From Acuticoccus sp963704595 (GTDB lineage Bacteria; Pseudomonadota; Alphaproteobacteria; Rhizobiales; Amorphaceae), in contig OY969922.1 in NCBI GenBank assembly GCA_963704595.1, positions 2,232,001 to 2,296,000 of the forward strand: a DNA stretch of 64,000 bases, written 5' to 3'. Position numbers and translations under genes: made by a program. This document shows, piece by piece, positions 8,674 to 19,406 of the stretch. The notes under the pieces were generated by a model, which was not told where the DNA came from, did no database searches, and saw only the letters and a program-made list of their open reading frames with translations. Each line of letters starts with the position of its first letter. The stretch's first letter is position 1.

Positions 8674-9530
8674 TTGCGCGCTGAAGATCGGGCGCTAGGA
8701 AGGCGAGCCGAACAAGTCGGCGCCACCGTGCCAAAGACACCGCGGACCATGCCCGGAAACGTCTGGATTTTCGGCGAGCACCGCGTTGGCTGCGGTGATG
8801 GACGCGGCCCTGAGTTCCTACGCCGGGTAGTCGGAAAAGACGCGGCCATCGACGCGGCATTTCTCGACCCGCCGTACAACGTGCCGATCAACGGCTTTGC
8901 TAACGCGAAGGCTCGTCATGCCGAATTCGCGATGGCGTCTGGTGAAATGTCCGACGCGGCATTTCGCACCTTCCTCACAGAAACTCTTGGCGCCGCTGCA
9001 GCCGTCTCGCGGGATGGTGCCGTTCACTTCGTTTGCATGGACTGGAGGCATACGGACCAGCTCTTGAGTGTCGGCCGATCGGTCTACAGCGAACTTCTAA
9101 ACCTCCGCATCTGGAACAAGTCCAACGCCGGAATGGGCTCACTTTACCGCTTGAAGCATGAATTGATATTCGTCTGGCGGGTCGGTTCGGGGGCGGACTT
9201 CAATGCGGTTGAGCTCGGCAAGCACGGCCGCAATCGAACGAATGTCTGGGACTACGCCTCGGTCAACTCAATGAATGGAAGCCGGCGCGAAGATCTCGCA
9301 CTGCATCCCACGGTGAAACCCACGGCGTTGGTGGCTGATGCCATCCAGGACGTCACGGAGCGTGGCGACCTCGTGCTTGATATCTTCCTTGGATCCGGGA
9401 CGACGTTGATCGCGGCCGAGCGAACCGGGAGGCGATTCCGGGCGTGGAGATCGATCCTGGTTACGTCGATGTCGCGCTCGAACGCTGGTCCGCAATGACG
9501 GGTCTCGAGCCAACTCTGGAAGCGGGGTGA
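8674..9530 (+). pseudogene. DNA modification methylase remnant (5' truncated, frameshifted near 9439)
   Basis: Homology to site-specific DNA methyltransferases begins around base 8740 (GNVWIFGEHRVGCGD). It includes the catalytic DPPY motif in FLDPPYNVPINGF and the SAM-binding motif FLGSGTTLIAAERTG in the order seen in beta-class enzymes. Related proteins carry a ParB-like domain in front, which is absent here. The frame breaks after GRRFR: the expected continuation GVEIDPGYVDVALERW is found one frame over and ends at the TGA at 9528-9530, so one G is missing near 9439. The next remnant begins with the overlapping GTG at 9527, a pairing common in integrative elements of rhizobia. Confidence 0.75.
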
Positions 9531-9718
9531 GCGTGGTGGACGATGTTTCAGACCCTGCGGCGCCGCGCCGGGGTTGGTTCGAGAAAGGCAGAAGTGGCAA
9601 TCCCGCGGGACGGCCGCGCCGATCCAGTGAGCCTAATACATCGGCCTTCGACGTGATCGTGGCGAAAACGCTGACTGAGGTGCTCCCCATCGGTTGGACG
9701 GTTTGCACGCCATTTTAA
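9527..9718 (+). pseudogene. DUF5681-domain protein, N-terminal stub
   Basis: The 63-residue frame starts with a GTG overlapping the methylase end. It contains the DUF5681 signature RRGWFEKGRSGNPAGRPR and then NTSAFDVIVAKTL, the next conserved block of that family. After about residue 50 (base 9675) the sequence departs from the family and soon stops. Beyond the stop lies a truncated oxidoreductase, so the break is a deletion or recombination junction around 9680-9728. DUF5681 proteins are usually found with such methylases in phage-like or integrative elements. The function is unknown. Confidence 0.65.
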
Positions 9719-9727
9719 GCTACTGCT

Positions 9728-10480
9728 GGGATCACTTCACTGACACGGCAGCTGGTCGACGTGACCGCCGAGACGTTGTCGGCAGCGGGACACACCGTGA
9801 TGCATTCAGACCTCTACGGCATGAAGTGGAAGGCAGTGTACGACGCCTATGACTTCCCGAAGCGTGCGAACCCCGAACGTCTGTCATTCATTGCGGAGGG
9901 CGGCCACGCTTACGAAAGCGGGCATCAATCGACCGACGTGGTCGTCGAGCAGCAGAAGCTGCTCGCGGCCGATGCCGTGGTCCTGCATTTCCCGATGTGG
10001 TGGTACTCGGTACCCGCGATCTTAAAAAGCTGGATAGAGCGTGTCTTCGTCTGGGGTTTTGGCTTCGGCTACAAGGGTGGTACCAACCGGTACCGCTTCG
10101 GCGACGGTATCCTCAGGGGCAAGCGAGCGCTGGTCAACGTGCAGACAGGCGGCTCAGCGGCCGACTATGGCCCGCGCAGTATCAACGGCCCGATCGATCA
10201 GCTGCTGTTCCCGCTGACTCACGGCGCGCTGTTCTACGCCGGCATGGACGTGCTCCCGACGCACGCGGTCCATAGCACGATGCGCGTTTCCACGGCGGAA
10301 GAAGTGGAGGCGATCAAGGCAGCATGGCGTGAGCGTCTCGCCGGGCTGTTCACCGACACGCCGGTTCCCTTCCGGTCGCAAAACGGCGGCGACTTCCCCG
10401 ATCACCACACCATGGCCGACCACGTTGCGCCGGGCCAGACCGGCCTCGCCGCGCACGTTGCCGATCCGAGCGACGCATGA
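9728..10480 (+). pseudogene. NAD(P)H-dependent quinone oxidoreductase of the NQO/MdaB type, start missing
   Basis: The frame encodes about 240 residues of a flavodoxin-like NAD(P)H dehydrogenase. Visible are SDLYGMKWKAVYD, the VVLHFPMWWYSVPAILKSWIE core, GFGFGYKGG, and the NVQTGGSAADYG loop. The first beta strand and FMN-binding loop expected at the N-terminus (roughly 15 residues) are absent. In-frame sequence is open only back to the TAA at 9716-9718, and homology begins at about SLTRQLVD. A GTG at 9761 could initiate but would give a still shorter protein. The 5' end was lost at the junction with the DUF5681 stub, so activity is unlikely. Confidence 0.65.
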
Positions 10481-10535
10481 AGAGCAACACTGCTGTCGAT
10501 CGGTCAGGGCCGCCCGCAGCGGATACGACCCGGTC

Positions 10536-12770
10536 GTGACGAGCCGGAGCAACCCGCGGGTCGGCGGCCAGGGCGTCGTGACGGAGGACGGTCCGGCGGC
10601 GCTTGCAGTGGGCGGGGTGACGCACGCCGGCGGCGGTGCGGTCGTCGGGCACGAGATGACGGCGACCGGGACGCTGACGGCGACCGACGTCGACAACCTT
10701 CAGAGCGATCTGACCTGGCAGGTCGTGAAGGCCCCGGCGGACGCGCACGGTACGCTGGCGGTAGACCCGGCGACGGGCCAGTGGACCTACACGCTCGACA
10801 ACGCCAGCCCCGCCGTCCAGACGCTGACGCAGGGACAGATCCCGGCGGACGTGTTCACGGTCGAAGTGATACACGGGCACGGCGACACCGCGCAGACCTA
10901 CGTTTACGTGAAGGTCGAGGGCACCGTTGACAATCCGGTGATCTCGGTCGGGACCGGCGACACCGACCGCGGAGCGGTGACGGAGGACGCGGCGAAGACG
11001 ACAGTGTCGGGCACGCTGACGGTGACCGACGTCGACACGCCGCAACCGGACGTCAGCCATCCGGCGCAGGTGTGGTCGATCGGCCCGCAGACGGCGTCCG
11101 GCGGGACGAGCCTGCACCTGCCCACGCAGCAGGCGGGCGCGTACGGCACGTTCAGCATCGACAAGGCGACCGGGGCGTGGAGCTACACGCTCGACAACGC
11201 CCGGCCGGAAACGCAGGCACTGACCGCCCGCGAGACGCGGCACGAGACCTTCGAGGTGCGCGTCACCGACGACCACTTCGGCACCACCACCCACACCGTG
11301 ACAATCGACGTGACCGGGACGGGCGAGGGCGCGCAGGTCGCCGGCACCGACAGCGCGACGGTCACCGAAGACCAGAACCTGACCGGCGGCAGCCTGACGG
11401 CGTACGGCACCCTGACGATCGCCGATCCGGACCCGGGCGAGGCGGAGTTCACGCCGGTGCCGGCGGGAGCGGGGCAGTACGGCACGTTCACGCTCGATGC
11501 GCAGGGGCACTGGACCTACGCCGCCGATAACAGCCAGGCGCCGGTGCAGCAGCTCGCGCCCGGGACGCACCTCACCGACACGCTGACGGTGACGTCGGTG
11601 GACGGGACGACGCACGACATCACGGTGACGATCGAGGGAACCAACGACGACCCGGTCGTGACGAGCGGGAGCAACCCGCGGGTCGGCGGAGCCGGCGCGG
11701 TGACGGAAGACGGGCCGCAGGCGTTCGCCGCGGGCGGCCTCGTGGGCATTGGCGGTCTGGTGGTGTCCGGGCACGAGACGACGGCGAGCGGCACGCTGAC
11801 TGCGACGGACGTGGACAACGCGCAGGGCGACCTCACCTGCCGCGTGGTGTCCGGCCCGCAGGACCCGCACGGAACGCTCGTGGTCGACGGGAAGACGGGG
11901 CAGTGGACGGACACGCTCGACAACGACAACCCTACCGTTCAGAGCCTGGCGCAGGGCAAGGCGCCGAGCGACGTGTTCAAGGTGGCGGTGACCGACGGCC
12001 ATGGCGGGACGAGCGAGACGCTCGTGTACTTCAAGGTCGAGGGGACCAACGACGCTCCGGTGATCCGGGTCGAGACCGGCGACAGCGACCACGGCGCGGT
12101 GACGGAGGATGCGGCGAAGACGACGGTGTCGGGCACGCTGACGGTGAGCGACGTCGACGTCGAGGCGAACAACATCGCCGGCGGCACCGGCGGCGGATTG
12201 ACCACCAGCTCGGGCGGCACGGCGGAGACGTGGTCGGTGGACCCGGCGACGCCCGGCACCTACGGGACGCTGTCGGTGGACCAGCACGGTGAGTGGACCT
12301 ACACGCTCGACAACACGCGGCCCGAGACGCAGGGGCTGACGGCCGGACATACGGTGCAGGAGAGCTTCACGGTCACGGTCACCGACTCGCACAACGCCTC
12401 GACCACCCATACGGTGACGATCGACGTGACCGGTGCGGGCGAGGGCGCGGTGATCGGCGGCGTGGATACGGCACAGCTGACCGAGGACAGGGGCCTTTCC
12501 GCCGGCCAGCTCACGGCGGACGGCCAGTTGACGGTGACCGATGCCGACCCGGGCGAGGCGCACTTCACGCCGCTGACGGGGGCGGCCGGCGCTGCCACCT
12601 ACGGCACATTCACCCTGACCGCGGATGGGACGTGGACATACACCGCCGACAACAGCCAGCAGGCGGTGCAGGACATCGGGCCGGGCCAGAGTCTGACCGA
12701 CACGATCCAGGTGACGTCGGTCGACGGCACCACTCACGACATCACCGTTACCATTCAGGGTGCCATCGAC
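10536..12770 (+). repeat. Two copies of a three-domain (about 1.1 kb) VCBS super-repeat
   Basis: Domain order in the adhesin is A (GVVTEDGPAALAVGG...), B (GAVTEDAAKTTVSGTLTV...), C (...LTEDRGLSAGQL / VTEDQNLTGGSL), then again A, B and C. Corresponding landmarks are the repeat boundary at about 10527 and 11645, AAKTTVSGTLTV at about 10990 and 12115, and TSVDGTTHDITVTI at about 11594 and 12717. The period is therefore roughly 1,115-1,125 bases. Copies are similar at the protein level but clearly diverged, so this is an old duplication. Confidence 0.7.
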
Positions 12771-13484
12771 GCGCCCAGCGTCGGCGCGACGGTCGGTACC
12801 AGCACGGTGACGCCCGGGCACGCCGAGGCATTGGCGACCGGCACGACCGTTCAATCGAGCGGCTTCGTGCTGCATGGATTTACCTACGGTGAAGCCTATC
12901 GCGACGCGTCCGGCAACCTCCTCGACCCGGACGCTGGCGCCGTTGCGATCGGTGCACGGTCAGACGGCTTCGGCGTATCGTCCGCCACGGGGGTGCCCGT
13001 CGACGGCTGGGGCCGACCTGATGTGCAAGCGGCCTTCACGATCGACACCGCCTCGGCCGACCCTCACGAGGTTATGGCCTCCGAGGAGGGCGAGACGCTT
13101 GTCGTCGAGCTCCAGGGACTGTCCCGGACCGCGCACGTTTCCCTGCAAAGCTTCGGCCCGGTCGGCACGCAGGGCCACAGCGACTGGATGCACTGGGCCG
13201 TCTTCGACGAAAACCGACAGGTCGTGGACGAAGGCGCCATCGAACGCTCTGCGGCCAACCAGACCGGCGGCGTCGTGGATCTCCAGATCGATACGGCCAA
13301 GCCGTTCGCCTACATCACGTTGGAGGCGATGACGCCTCCGGGTGAGACCACAACGACTGGCGGAACGGCGCACTTCCATACGAACATCGCCTTCCATAGC
13401 GTGCAGGCGGAGCTGATCCGGTTCGAGACGCCGTCACGCTGGCCGGCGGGTCCGGCGACAGCGGCGACACCGACCAGTCTGTGA
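10536..13484 (+). pseudogene. VCBS-repeat giant adhesin, first fragment (5' truncated, frameshifted at its end)
   Basis: This fragment encodes six beta-sandwich domains of the VCBS type, each with VTED, TLTVTDVD or TLTATDVD, WTYTLDN and a THTVTIDV-like end. The domains follow an A-B-C-A-B-C order. The second set starts about 1.1 kb after the first, and bases near 10527 and 11645 are nearly identical. After the last VCBS unit comes a non-repeated domain (from about 12790). There is no signal region or N-terminal anchor, because the gene begins in the middle of a repeat just after the oxidoreductase remnant. Near 13430 the frame shifts by one base and continues in the next fragment. Such proteins are type I-secreted adhesins. 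Confidence 0.75.
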
Positions 13485-15205
13485 GCTGGCGCGTTGAGGG
13501 GCTGCAACACGCCGAGCTCTCGGCCGGCACGCGCAACCCGGACGGATCGTGGACCGTGACAGAGGCGGAAGCGCAGGGCCTGAAGGTGCTGCATTCCGAC
13601 CCGCAGACGCTTCACGTGACGGCCGTTGCCACTGATGCCGGTACCGGTGCGACCGCGGGCAGCCAGCCCGTGGACGTGACGGTCGATCCTGCCGGCGCGC
13701 ACTACACGGTGATCACCGGTTCGCCCATGGCACGCACCGACGAGGACGCGACCGCCCCGGTCACCGGCGACTTCAATATCGACACAGACAAGGTCGCTCC
13801 ACCGACGTTCGTGCCGGACACCCAGTCAACCCCGTACGGCACCTTCACAATCGATGCGGACGGCCGGTGGAGTTTCACCGTCGACAATGCCGCCGCCCAG
13901 CCGCTCGTCGCCAACAGCACAGAGCATTTCACGGTCGCGACGGCCGACGGCGCGACCAAGTCGCTTGAGGTCGTGATCGCAGGCGACAATGACGCGGGCG
14001 ATCTCTCCTTCGCCTCGCAGCAGCCGGCCACCGCATCCGCGCCCGTCATCGGTGGTCAGCTCGCCGTCACCGATCCTGACACGCCGATTAATGAATACTA
14101 TTTCACGCTGCCTCGGACCGGCGGGCAGCAGCCCGTCAATCAGGGTCATACTCAGGGTCTTGACGGCCATTACGGCAGATTCACGCTCGACCTCATGCAT
14201 GGATCGTGGACCTACACCCCCGATCCGGCGAAGCTCGCGCAGCTCCCGGCCGGCCAGACCTCGGTCGAGACGGTGACGACTGACGCGATCGCTCCGTCCG
14301 TCCACAGCAAGAGCAACACGCTCGATCTCCATATCCAGGTGGACGGGAGCGGCAACGCGCACGTCGTGGTGGGCGGCGATTCGGGCAGCGTCACCGAGGA
14401 CCAGAACGTCCAGGCCGGCGAACTCGTCACCACGGGCACGCTGGCGGGTGTCAGCGCCTCCGATCCGTTACCGACCACGCATGTGCAGGGCAGCCACGGT
14501 ACGTTCGCCCTCACTGCCGACGGCGGGTGGACCTACACGGCCCACAACGCCGATACGGCGATCCAGGGGCTGCACACCGGCGACAAGATGACCGACCATG
14601 TCAGCGTCACCACCGCCGGCGGCAACACCTACGAGCTCTCCGTGGAAATCCACGGTACGGACGACGGGCCGAAGGTGCAGCACGGCGATCTCGGCAGTAC
14701 GCCGGAGGGCCAGGATAAGACCTTCACCGTCGCAGACCTCATCCAGGCGGTCCACGCCACCGGAGACTCCGGCGACACGCTCACAGTGGCGTCCGTCTCG
14801 GTTGATGCGCAATACGGGACGTTCACCAAGACAGCAGGCGGAGACTGGGCATTCCACCCCGCGGCCGGGGTATCGCATGATGATGTTCCGGTCTCGGTCG
14901 TCGTGAAGGACAGCACCGGCGCGACACAGACCGCGCAGGCCCACCTCGACGTCACCGCCGTGTCCCAGGCCACGGGCGCGCCTTCTCAGCACGATGAGCC
15001 GGACCACGGGCAGGTCGAGACAATCGCCATAGTCCCGATGACAGAGGAGACTGCCGCAGAATCCAATACCAGGCCTTGCGGTGGACCCGTCTGCCGAGCG
15101 CTCACTGGCGCCCGACCACACCGCCGCCGAGCACTCGGGCCAGGATTCCGCGACGACCGGCGAAGCCGGGTCCAACACGCAATCCGCAGCTGCTTCCGCA
15201 TCTGA
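13481..15205 (+). pseudogene. VCBS-type adhesin, second fragment
   Basis: Coding sequence continues here one frame away from the first fragment. In this frame the translation joins smoothly before the GTG (VTLAGGSGDSGDTDQS, from about 13430). It holds further VCBS-like domains: ARTDEDATAPVTG with WSFTVDN, GSVTEDQNVQAGEL with WTYTAHN, and a Cadherin/VCBS-like unit with TFTVADLIQAVHATGDSGD. Near 15070 the frame shifts again, and the last residues of this frame are off-frame and arginine-rich. It is part of the same original gene and not an independent protein. Confidence 0.65.
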
Positions 15206-15728
15206 TGGAGCGATCGACCACGATCAGGGCGCGGTGGGCATCGACACCCCGTCGCAGCAAGGTCCTGCAATGGCAGAAACAGAGGGCGACGCCGGCGCGC
15301 AACCGGGCAACAATCCTGAAGACGTCGTAGATCCACACTCCGGCCCGCAAGACGCTGACGCGCCTTTGGCGGACGATCATCGCCCATCCGACGACGCCCT
15401 CGAGACGCCTGATCCCACAGCGCAATCTGCGAGCGATACCGTCGGACACTACCTGCGTGCTGTTGGCGGTGGCGACAATGCGCATCCGGCGGCGGCGCCC
15501 GCTTCCGAGGCGGGGCACTATCTGCAGAGCGTGGGGGTCGATCCTGCCGATCATACCCTGTCGATCACGCCCCCTGACGATCCCGCGAACCTCACGGATG
15601 ACGCGAGCGACCACGGAACTTCCGACGACGGGGCGTCCGACCCATCACCGGGCAACGACAACATGGATTTGCCGGATACGGCCGACGTACCGGCACCCGA
15701 GCCCGAAGACCAGCATCATTACTACTGA
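15081..15728 (+). pseudogene. VCBS-type adhesin, C-terminal fragment
   Basis: The final 215 residues return to the frame of the first fragment. They are very acidic and rich in Asp, Ala, Pro and Ser, with two copies of a GHYL motif (VGHYLRAVGGGD and AGHYLQSVGVDP, about 35 residues apart). The end PAPEPEDQHHYY is followed by TGA. No glycine-rich calcium-binding RTX nonapeptides are visible. A C-terminal secretion signal is expected for this class, but I cannot define it. The fragment starts near 15070 where the second fragment loses frame. Confidence 0.6.
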
Positions 15729-15828
15729 GGTACGCGGCTTTCGTCGCCTTCTGGCAAATCATACGTCCCGGGGCCGGCTTGTTCACGGTACCCTGCACCT
15801 CCACAACGCGCTCGCGCTGGAAGCGACC

Positions 15829-16422
15829 TCAACTGACGAGCTTGGCCGTGTACTCGACGAGGCGCCGTGCCTGATGGGCTACGGCAGCGCGGCCCTTCTC
15901 ATCGAACTTGCCCGCCTGAGTGGAGAAGCCGTAGGGGTTTCCGCCAGCTTCGTAGAGCGACGGATCGGTGTAGCCCGGCGCCACGATGATCGAGCCCCAG
16001 TGCATCGCAGTGACGTAGAGGCTCAGTAGCGTGGACTCCTGACCGCCATGGACATTCTGCGCGCTGGTTGTCGCGGTGAAAGTCTTGTTCGCGAGCTTCC
16101 CCTCGCTCCAGATCCCGCCCAGCGTGTCAATGAATGCGCGAACCTGGCTCGGCATGTTGCCGAAGCGGGTGGGCGCGGCAAAGAAATAGCCGTCCGCCCA
16201 GGCCATGTCGTCGGCGGTCACGACAGGGATATCGCTCATCTTTTCAAGCTGTGCCTTCCAGGCGTCCTGCGCGTTGACCACCAACTCCGGGGCCGTCTCG
16301 GCAATCCGCAGCAATCGGACCTCGGCGCCGGCGGCACGCGCCGCCTCGGCGGCTTCGAGGGCAACCTGATGATTGGTTCCGTAGGTCGAGTAGAACACAA
16401 TCGCGATCTTGGGTTGGGGCAT
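15829..16422 (-). CDS. wrbA: NAD(P)H:quinone oxidoreductase WrbA
   Basis: This is an intact 197-residue flavoprotein. The FMN-binding loop YSTYGTNHQVA lies at the N-terminus. The PTRFGNMPSQ motif, the TTSAQNVHGGQESTLLS segment and the GGNPYGFST motif are all WrbA hallmarks. The enzyme reduces quinones by two electrons and protects against redox cycling, probably as a tetramer. The start ATG (complement of 16420-16422) is preceded by a good GGAG site. It is the only undamaged gene in the decayed stretch from 8.1 to 19.4 kb and converges on the adhesin remnant. Confidence 0.92.
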   Translation of the reverse strand: MPQPKIAIVFYSTYGTNHQVALEAAEAARAAGAEVRLLRIAETAPELVVNAQDAWKAQLEKMSDIPVVTADDMAWADGYFFAAPTRFGNMPSQVRAFIDTLGGIWSEGKLANKTFTATTSAQNVHGGQESTLLSLYVTAMHWGSIIVAPGYTDPSLYEAGGNPYGFSTQAGKFDEKGRAAVAHQARRLVEYTAKLVS

Positions 16423-16571
16423 CTCGGTCTCCTGTTCAGGTCTGGGGAAAGCGCACCGTTCAACGCGATCCGGGGCCTCCAGCTTAGCAATTGAGTTGGT
16501 AGCTTGGACGGAAATTCCACCGCTCCGGCCCGCAAAGGCGAAAGCGCATCCGCAAGGTCATCACGGCCGGT

Positions 16572-17190
16572 TCACGATGCATCCGGATTTCGCACGCCAA
16601 AGCGTTCTGCCGAGGCGCTGAGAGAAAGGTGAGGGTGCGGCGCCGTTCTTGCACGGTCCATCTGCTCCCAGAGCGCCACGTCCGACAGGGAGGGGATCGT
16701 GACCGTTTCGCCCTGGTCAAAACCTGCCAGCGCCGCGTCCACGAGTTCCGCCGGCTCCATCATCATCTCAGGATCGATGGCGCTTGTGCTGAATTCCTCC
16801 TCGTTCGAATATCTCGGTTCGTGTGAAGCCCGGCAAGACGGCCTGAATTCTGACGCCGCAGGCTTTCAGGTCGGCGGCCAGCGCCTGGTTCAGCCCGAGG
16901 ACGAAGGCTTTGCTGGCGACGTAGCTGGCGTTGAACTGCTCGGGCATCAGCGCCACGACCGACGAGATGTTGATGATCGCCCCGCTTCGGCGCGCTGCGA
17001 AGGTCTGGGCTGCTGCTGCGGTCAGGTCATGGAGGGCCGACACGTTCAGATCCGCCAGTTCGGAGAGGTCGGCCAGCTCGGAGCCGAGGAATGACGCGCG
17101 GGGTCCGACGCCGGCCGAATTCACCAGCAGTGTGACGCCCCCGCTGCTCTCGAAAACGTCGCTGATCTGTACTGAAACACCCTGACCCAG
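16572..17190 (-). pseudogene. Short-chain dehydrogenase/reductase remnant (5' lost, frameshifted near 16790)
   Basis: Reading on the minus strand, the SDR core is clear: TLLVNSAGVGPR (cofactor-site NAG variant), GAIINISSVVAL (catalytic serine region), SYVASKAFV (YxxxK) and VRIQAVLPGFTRTEIF. The Rossmann TGxxxGIG start is absent. Homology begins near 17170, right after a hydrolase remnant. After IFERGGI the frame breaks between about 16785 and 16800. The true continuation AIDPEMMMEPAELVDAALAG is found one frame over and ends at 16572. The gene is therefore damaged at two places. Confidence 0.7.
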
Positions 17191-17210
17191 TTCGAGCGCA
17201 GGCGCTTCAA

Positions 17211-17990
17211 TCAGCCCCGGACGAAGGCCAGAAGATCGGCGTTGATGACTTCGGCGTTCGTCGTGCACATGCCGTGGCCGAATCCCTCATAAGTCTTGAG
17301 CGATCCGTTCCTCAGTAATTTTGCCGAAAGTGGGGCCGAGTTCGGCATAAGGCACGATCTGATCGTCATCGCCGTGCATCACAAGTACAGGAGCGTCGAA
17401 CGCCTTTAGGTCTTCGGTGCAGTCGATCTCCGAGAATGCCTTGATGCAGTCGTACTGGGCCTTCGTCCCACCCATCATGCCCTGACGCCACCAGTTCTGG
17501 ATGACGCCGTTGCTGGCTGCCGCACCGGGGCGATTGTAAAAGGAGAATGGACCCGAAGGCACATCCAGGAAGAACTGCGCCCGGTTCGCGACATGCGCCT
17601 TGCGAAATCCGTCGAACACTTCGATCGGCAAACCGCCGGGATTGGTGTCGGTCTTGAGCATCACGGGAGGGACGGCACCGATGAGCACGGCCTTCGCCAC
17701 GCGCCCGGGCTTCGCACGTGCCACATAGCGGGCCACCTCGCCACCGCCCGTGGAGTGACCGATGTGTATCGCGCCCGTCAGGTCGAGCGCATCGGTCAGG
17801 GCGGAGACGTCGGCCGCATAGGTGTCCATCTCGTTGCCGGTGTCGGTCTGGGTCGAGCGACCGTGCCCCCTGCGGTCATGGGCGACGACGCGATATCCTT
17901 TTTCCAGGAAGAACATCATCTGCGTGTCCCAGTCATCGGCCGAGAGCGGCCAACCATGGTGGAACACCAGGGCTTCATTCGAAGGCGACG
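17211..17990 (-). pseudogene. Alpha/beta hydrolase (non-haem chloroperoxidase type) remnant, frameshifted near 17343
   Basis: The minus-strand frame shows FHHGWPLSADDWD (oxyanion region), HDRRGHGRS, the nucleophile elbow GHSTGGGEV and the acid region VMHGDDDQIVPYA, typical of chloroperoxidase/haloperoxidase-like hydrolases. The frame then breaks. One extra A in GAACTCGG near 17343 separates it from its own C-terminus, which is seen in the next frame as LKTYEGFGHGMCTTNAEV and AFVRG followed by a stop at 17211. This part contains the catalytic histidine. The first 20 or so residues are also missing, because sequence before NEALVFHHGW is unrelated. The overall architecture suggests decay. Confidence 0.72.
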
Positions 17991-18137
17991 CGGACGTTTG
18001 GCAGCAATTCCGCAAACAGCGGCGTGTCCGGCGAAAAGGGTTGAACCGCCTCGTGCGTTTCCAGCGCCGCGACGAGGAAATCCGTCAGCCGCGTCATCGC
18101 CGCGCTGTATTCGCCGGCTTCGACAAGTATCTCGTTT

Positions 18138-18270
18138 CGTAGTGGCGCATCATGTCGAGCAGGCGATAGCGCGTCGCGCCCCTGCCTTTAGGCGCAGAAG
18201 CCGGCCCGCTCGCGGCCGTAGTGGCGCATCATGTCGAGCAGGCGATAGCGCGTCTGCGCCACCTGCCTTT
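18138..18270. repeat. Imperfect direct duplication of about 53 bp, 79 bp apart
   Basis: The block at 18138-18189 recurs at 18217-18270. The first 38 bases (starting CGTAGTGGCGCATCATG) are identical, and the remainder differs by two single-base indels before CTGCCTTT. On the minus strand both copies encode the regulator end YRLLDMMRHY. The first copy runs out into unrelated sequence, so the duplication marks the point where the 3' end of the regulator gene was rearranged. Confidence 0.85.
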
Positions 18271-19406
18271 CGGCAACCAGAAGCGACTTCGAGACGAGCT
18301 CGTGCATCACCTGGTGAGACAGGCCGCCAAGCAGGCCGGAAGCGGTCGCAAAGGAGAACCAGCCCCGCAGGACGGAGAGGTGCTGCAGGGCGGTCTGCTG
18401 CTCGCGGTCGAGGGCGTCGTAGCTCCAGTCCAGCGCCGCGCGGAGCGTTCGGTGCCTCGGAACGGTCGCCCGCCTTCCGTGGGTCAGCAAGCGAAAGCCT
18501 TCTCCCAACGATGCCGACAACTCGCCCAGGCTGACGGATTCAGGCCGTGCCGCGGCGAGCTCGATGGCGAGCGGGATACCGTCGAGCCGCTGGCAGATCT
18601 CGGCGATGTGCCTCTTGTCCTCGGCACCGGTCTCCATGTCCCCGATCTGTCCGGCGGCCCGTTCCAGGAAAAGCTGCGCTGCCGAGCTTTGCGCGAAGGT
18701 TTCCGGAGCGATATCGGCCGAAGGCACATCGAGAGGCGGAAGGCGGAAGATTCGTTCGCTGGCGACCCGCAACGGTTCGCGGCTTGTGGCGATGATGGTG
18801 AGGGACGGCACCAGCTCGCGCAGCGTTTCCACGAGCGCGGCAACCTCGTCCAGCACGTGCTCGCAGCTATCAAGGACCAGGATCCTTTCCTGCTGGGTCA
18901 GCGGCGTGACGATCGTCTCAAGGGTTACCGGGTCGTTCGAGGGCAGGCCAAGAGCAGACGCCAGACTTGATCGCAGAAGGGCGCCCGAGCCGATGTCGGC
19001 CAGCTCGATCCACAGCACCCGGGACCTGGCGTCCAGATCTTGGCGATCGAACAGCCTCCGCCGCAGATGTCTGCTCTACGGCGCCGACAAACCGATAGCC
19101 CCGTCCGGGTATATTTGTGATGTAACCTGGCTGCCCACGGGAGTGGCCAAGCGCTTTTCTGATGGCGGACATGTGGACACGAAGGTTGGCCTGATCCACG
19201 AAGGTTTCAGGCCATGCATGCGCAAAAATGTCTTCGTTTCTGCAAAGCTTTCCCGGCGTGCGCAGGAGAAGCGTCAGGATATCGGCGGCTCGGCTGCCCA
19301 GGGGGATGCCGCCGTCTCTGGTCAGCCGCTGACTGACCGAGTCGAAGGTAAACGGTCGGAAGCGGTACTCGCTCAAGTCGGTCTCTGCCGCTATCCAGAC
19401 TGCCAT
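18188..19406 (-). pseudogene. Winged-helix/NB-ARC-type ATPase transcriptional regulator, internally deleted and truncated
   Basis: From the ATG at the complement of 19404-19406, the N-terminal part is an OmpR-type winged helix (YRFRPFTFDSVSQRLTRDGG, GSRAADILTLLLRTPG, VHMSAIRKALG, YITNIPGRGYRFVG). After VGAVEQ the frame is lost around 19020-19070. An ATPase domain follows in another frame, with LVLDSCEHVLDE (Walker B-like), IATSREPLRV and GIPLAIELAAARPE. The P-loop region expected between the two parts is not present, and the C-terminal repeat domain is cut off at the duplicated block. Family members regulate adjacent hydrolase/oxidoreductase genes. This copy cannot encode a complete regulator. 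Confidence 0.7.

Noticed and set aside
7988..8860. 290-codon minus-strand frame across tRNA-Ser
   Set aside because: It is the antisense translation of the tRNA (the GWDSNPRYG string is a known false product) and of remnant DNA.
10350..12875. 841-codon minus-strand frame opposite the adhesin
   Set aside because: Arginine/histidine-rich shadow of a GC-rich repetitive coding region; it repeats with the same period as the adhesin and has no motifs.
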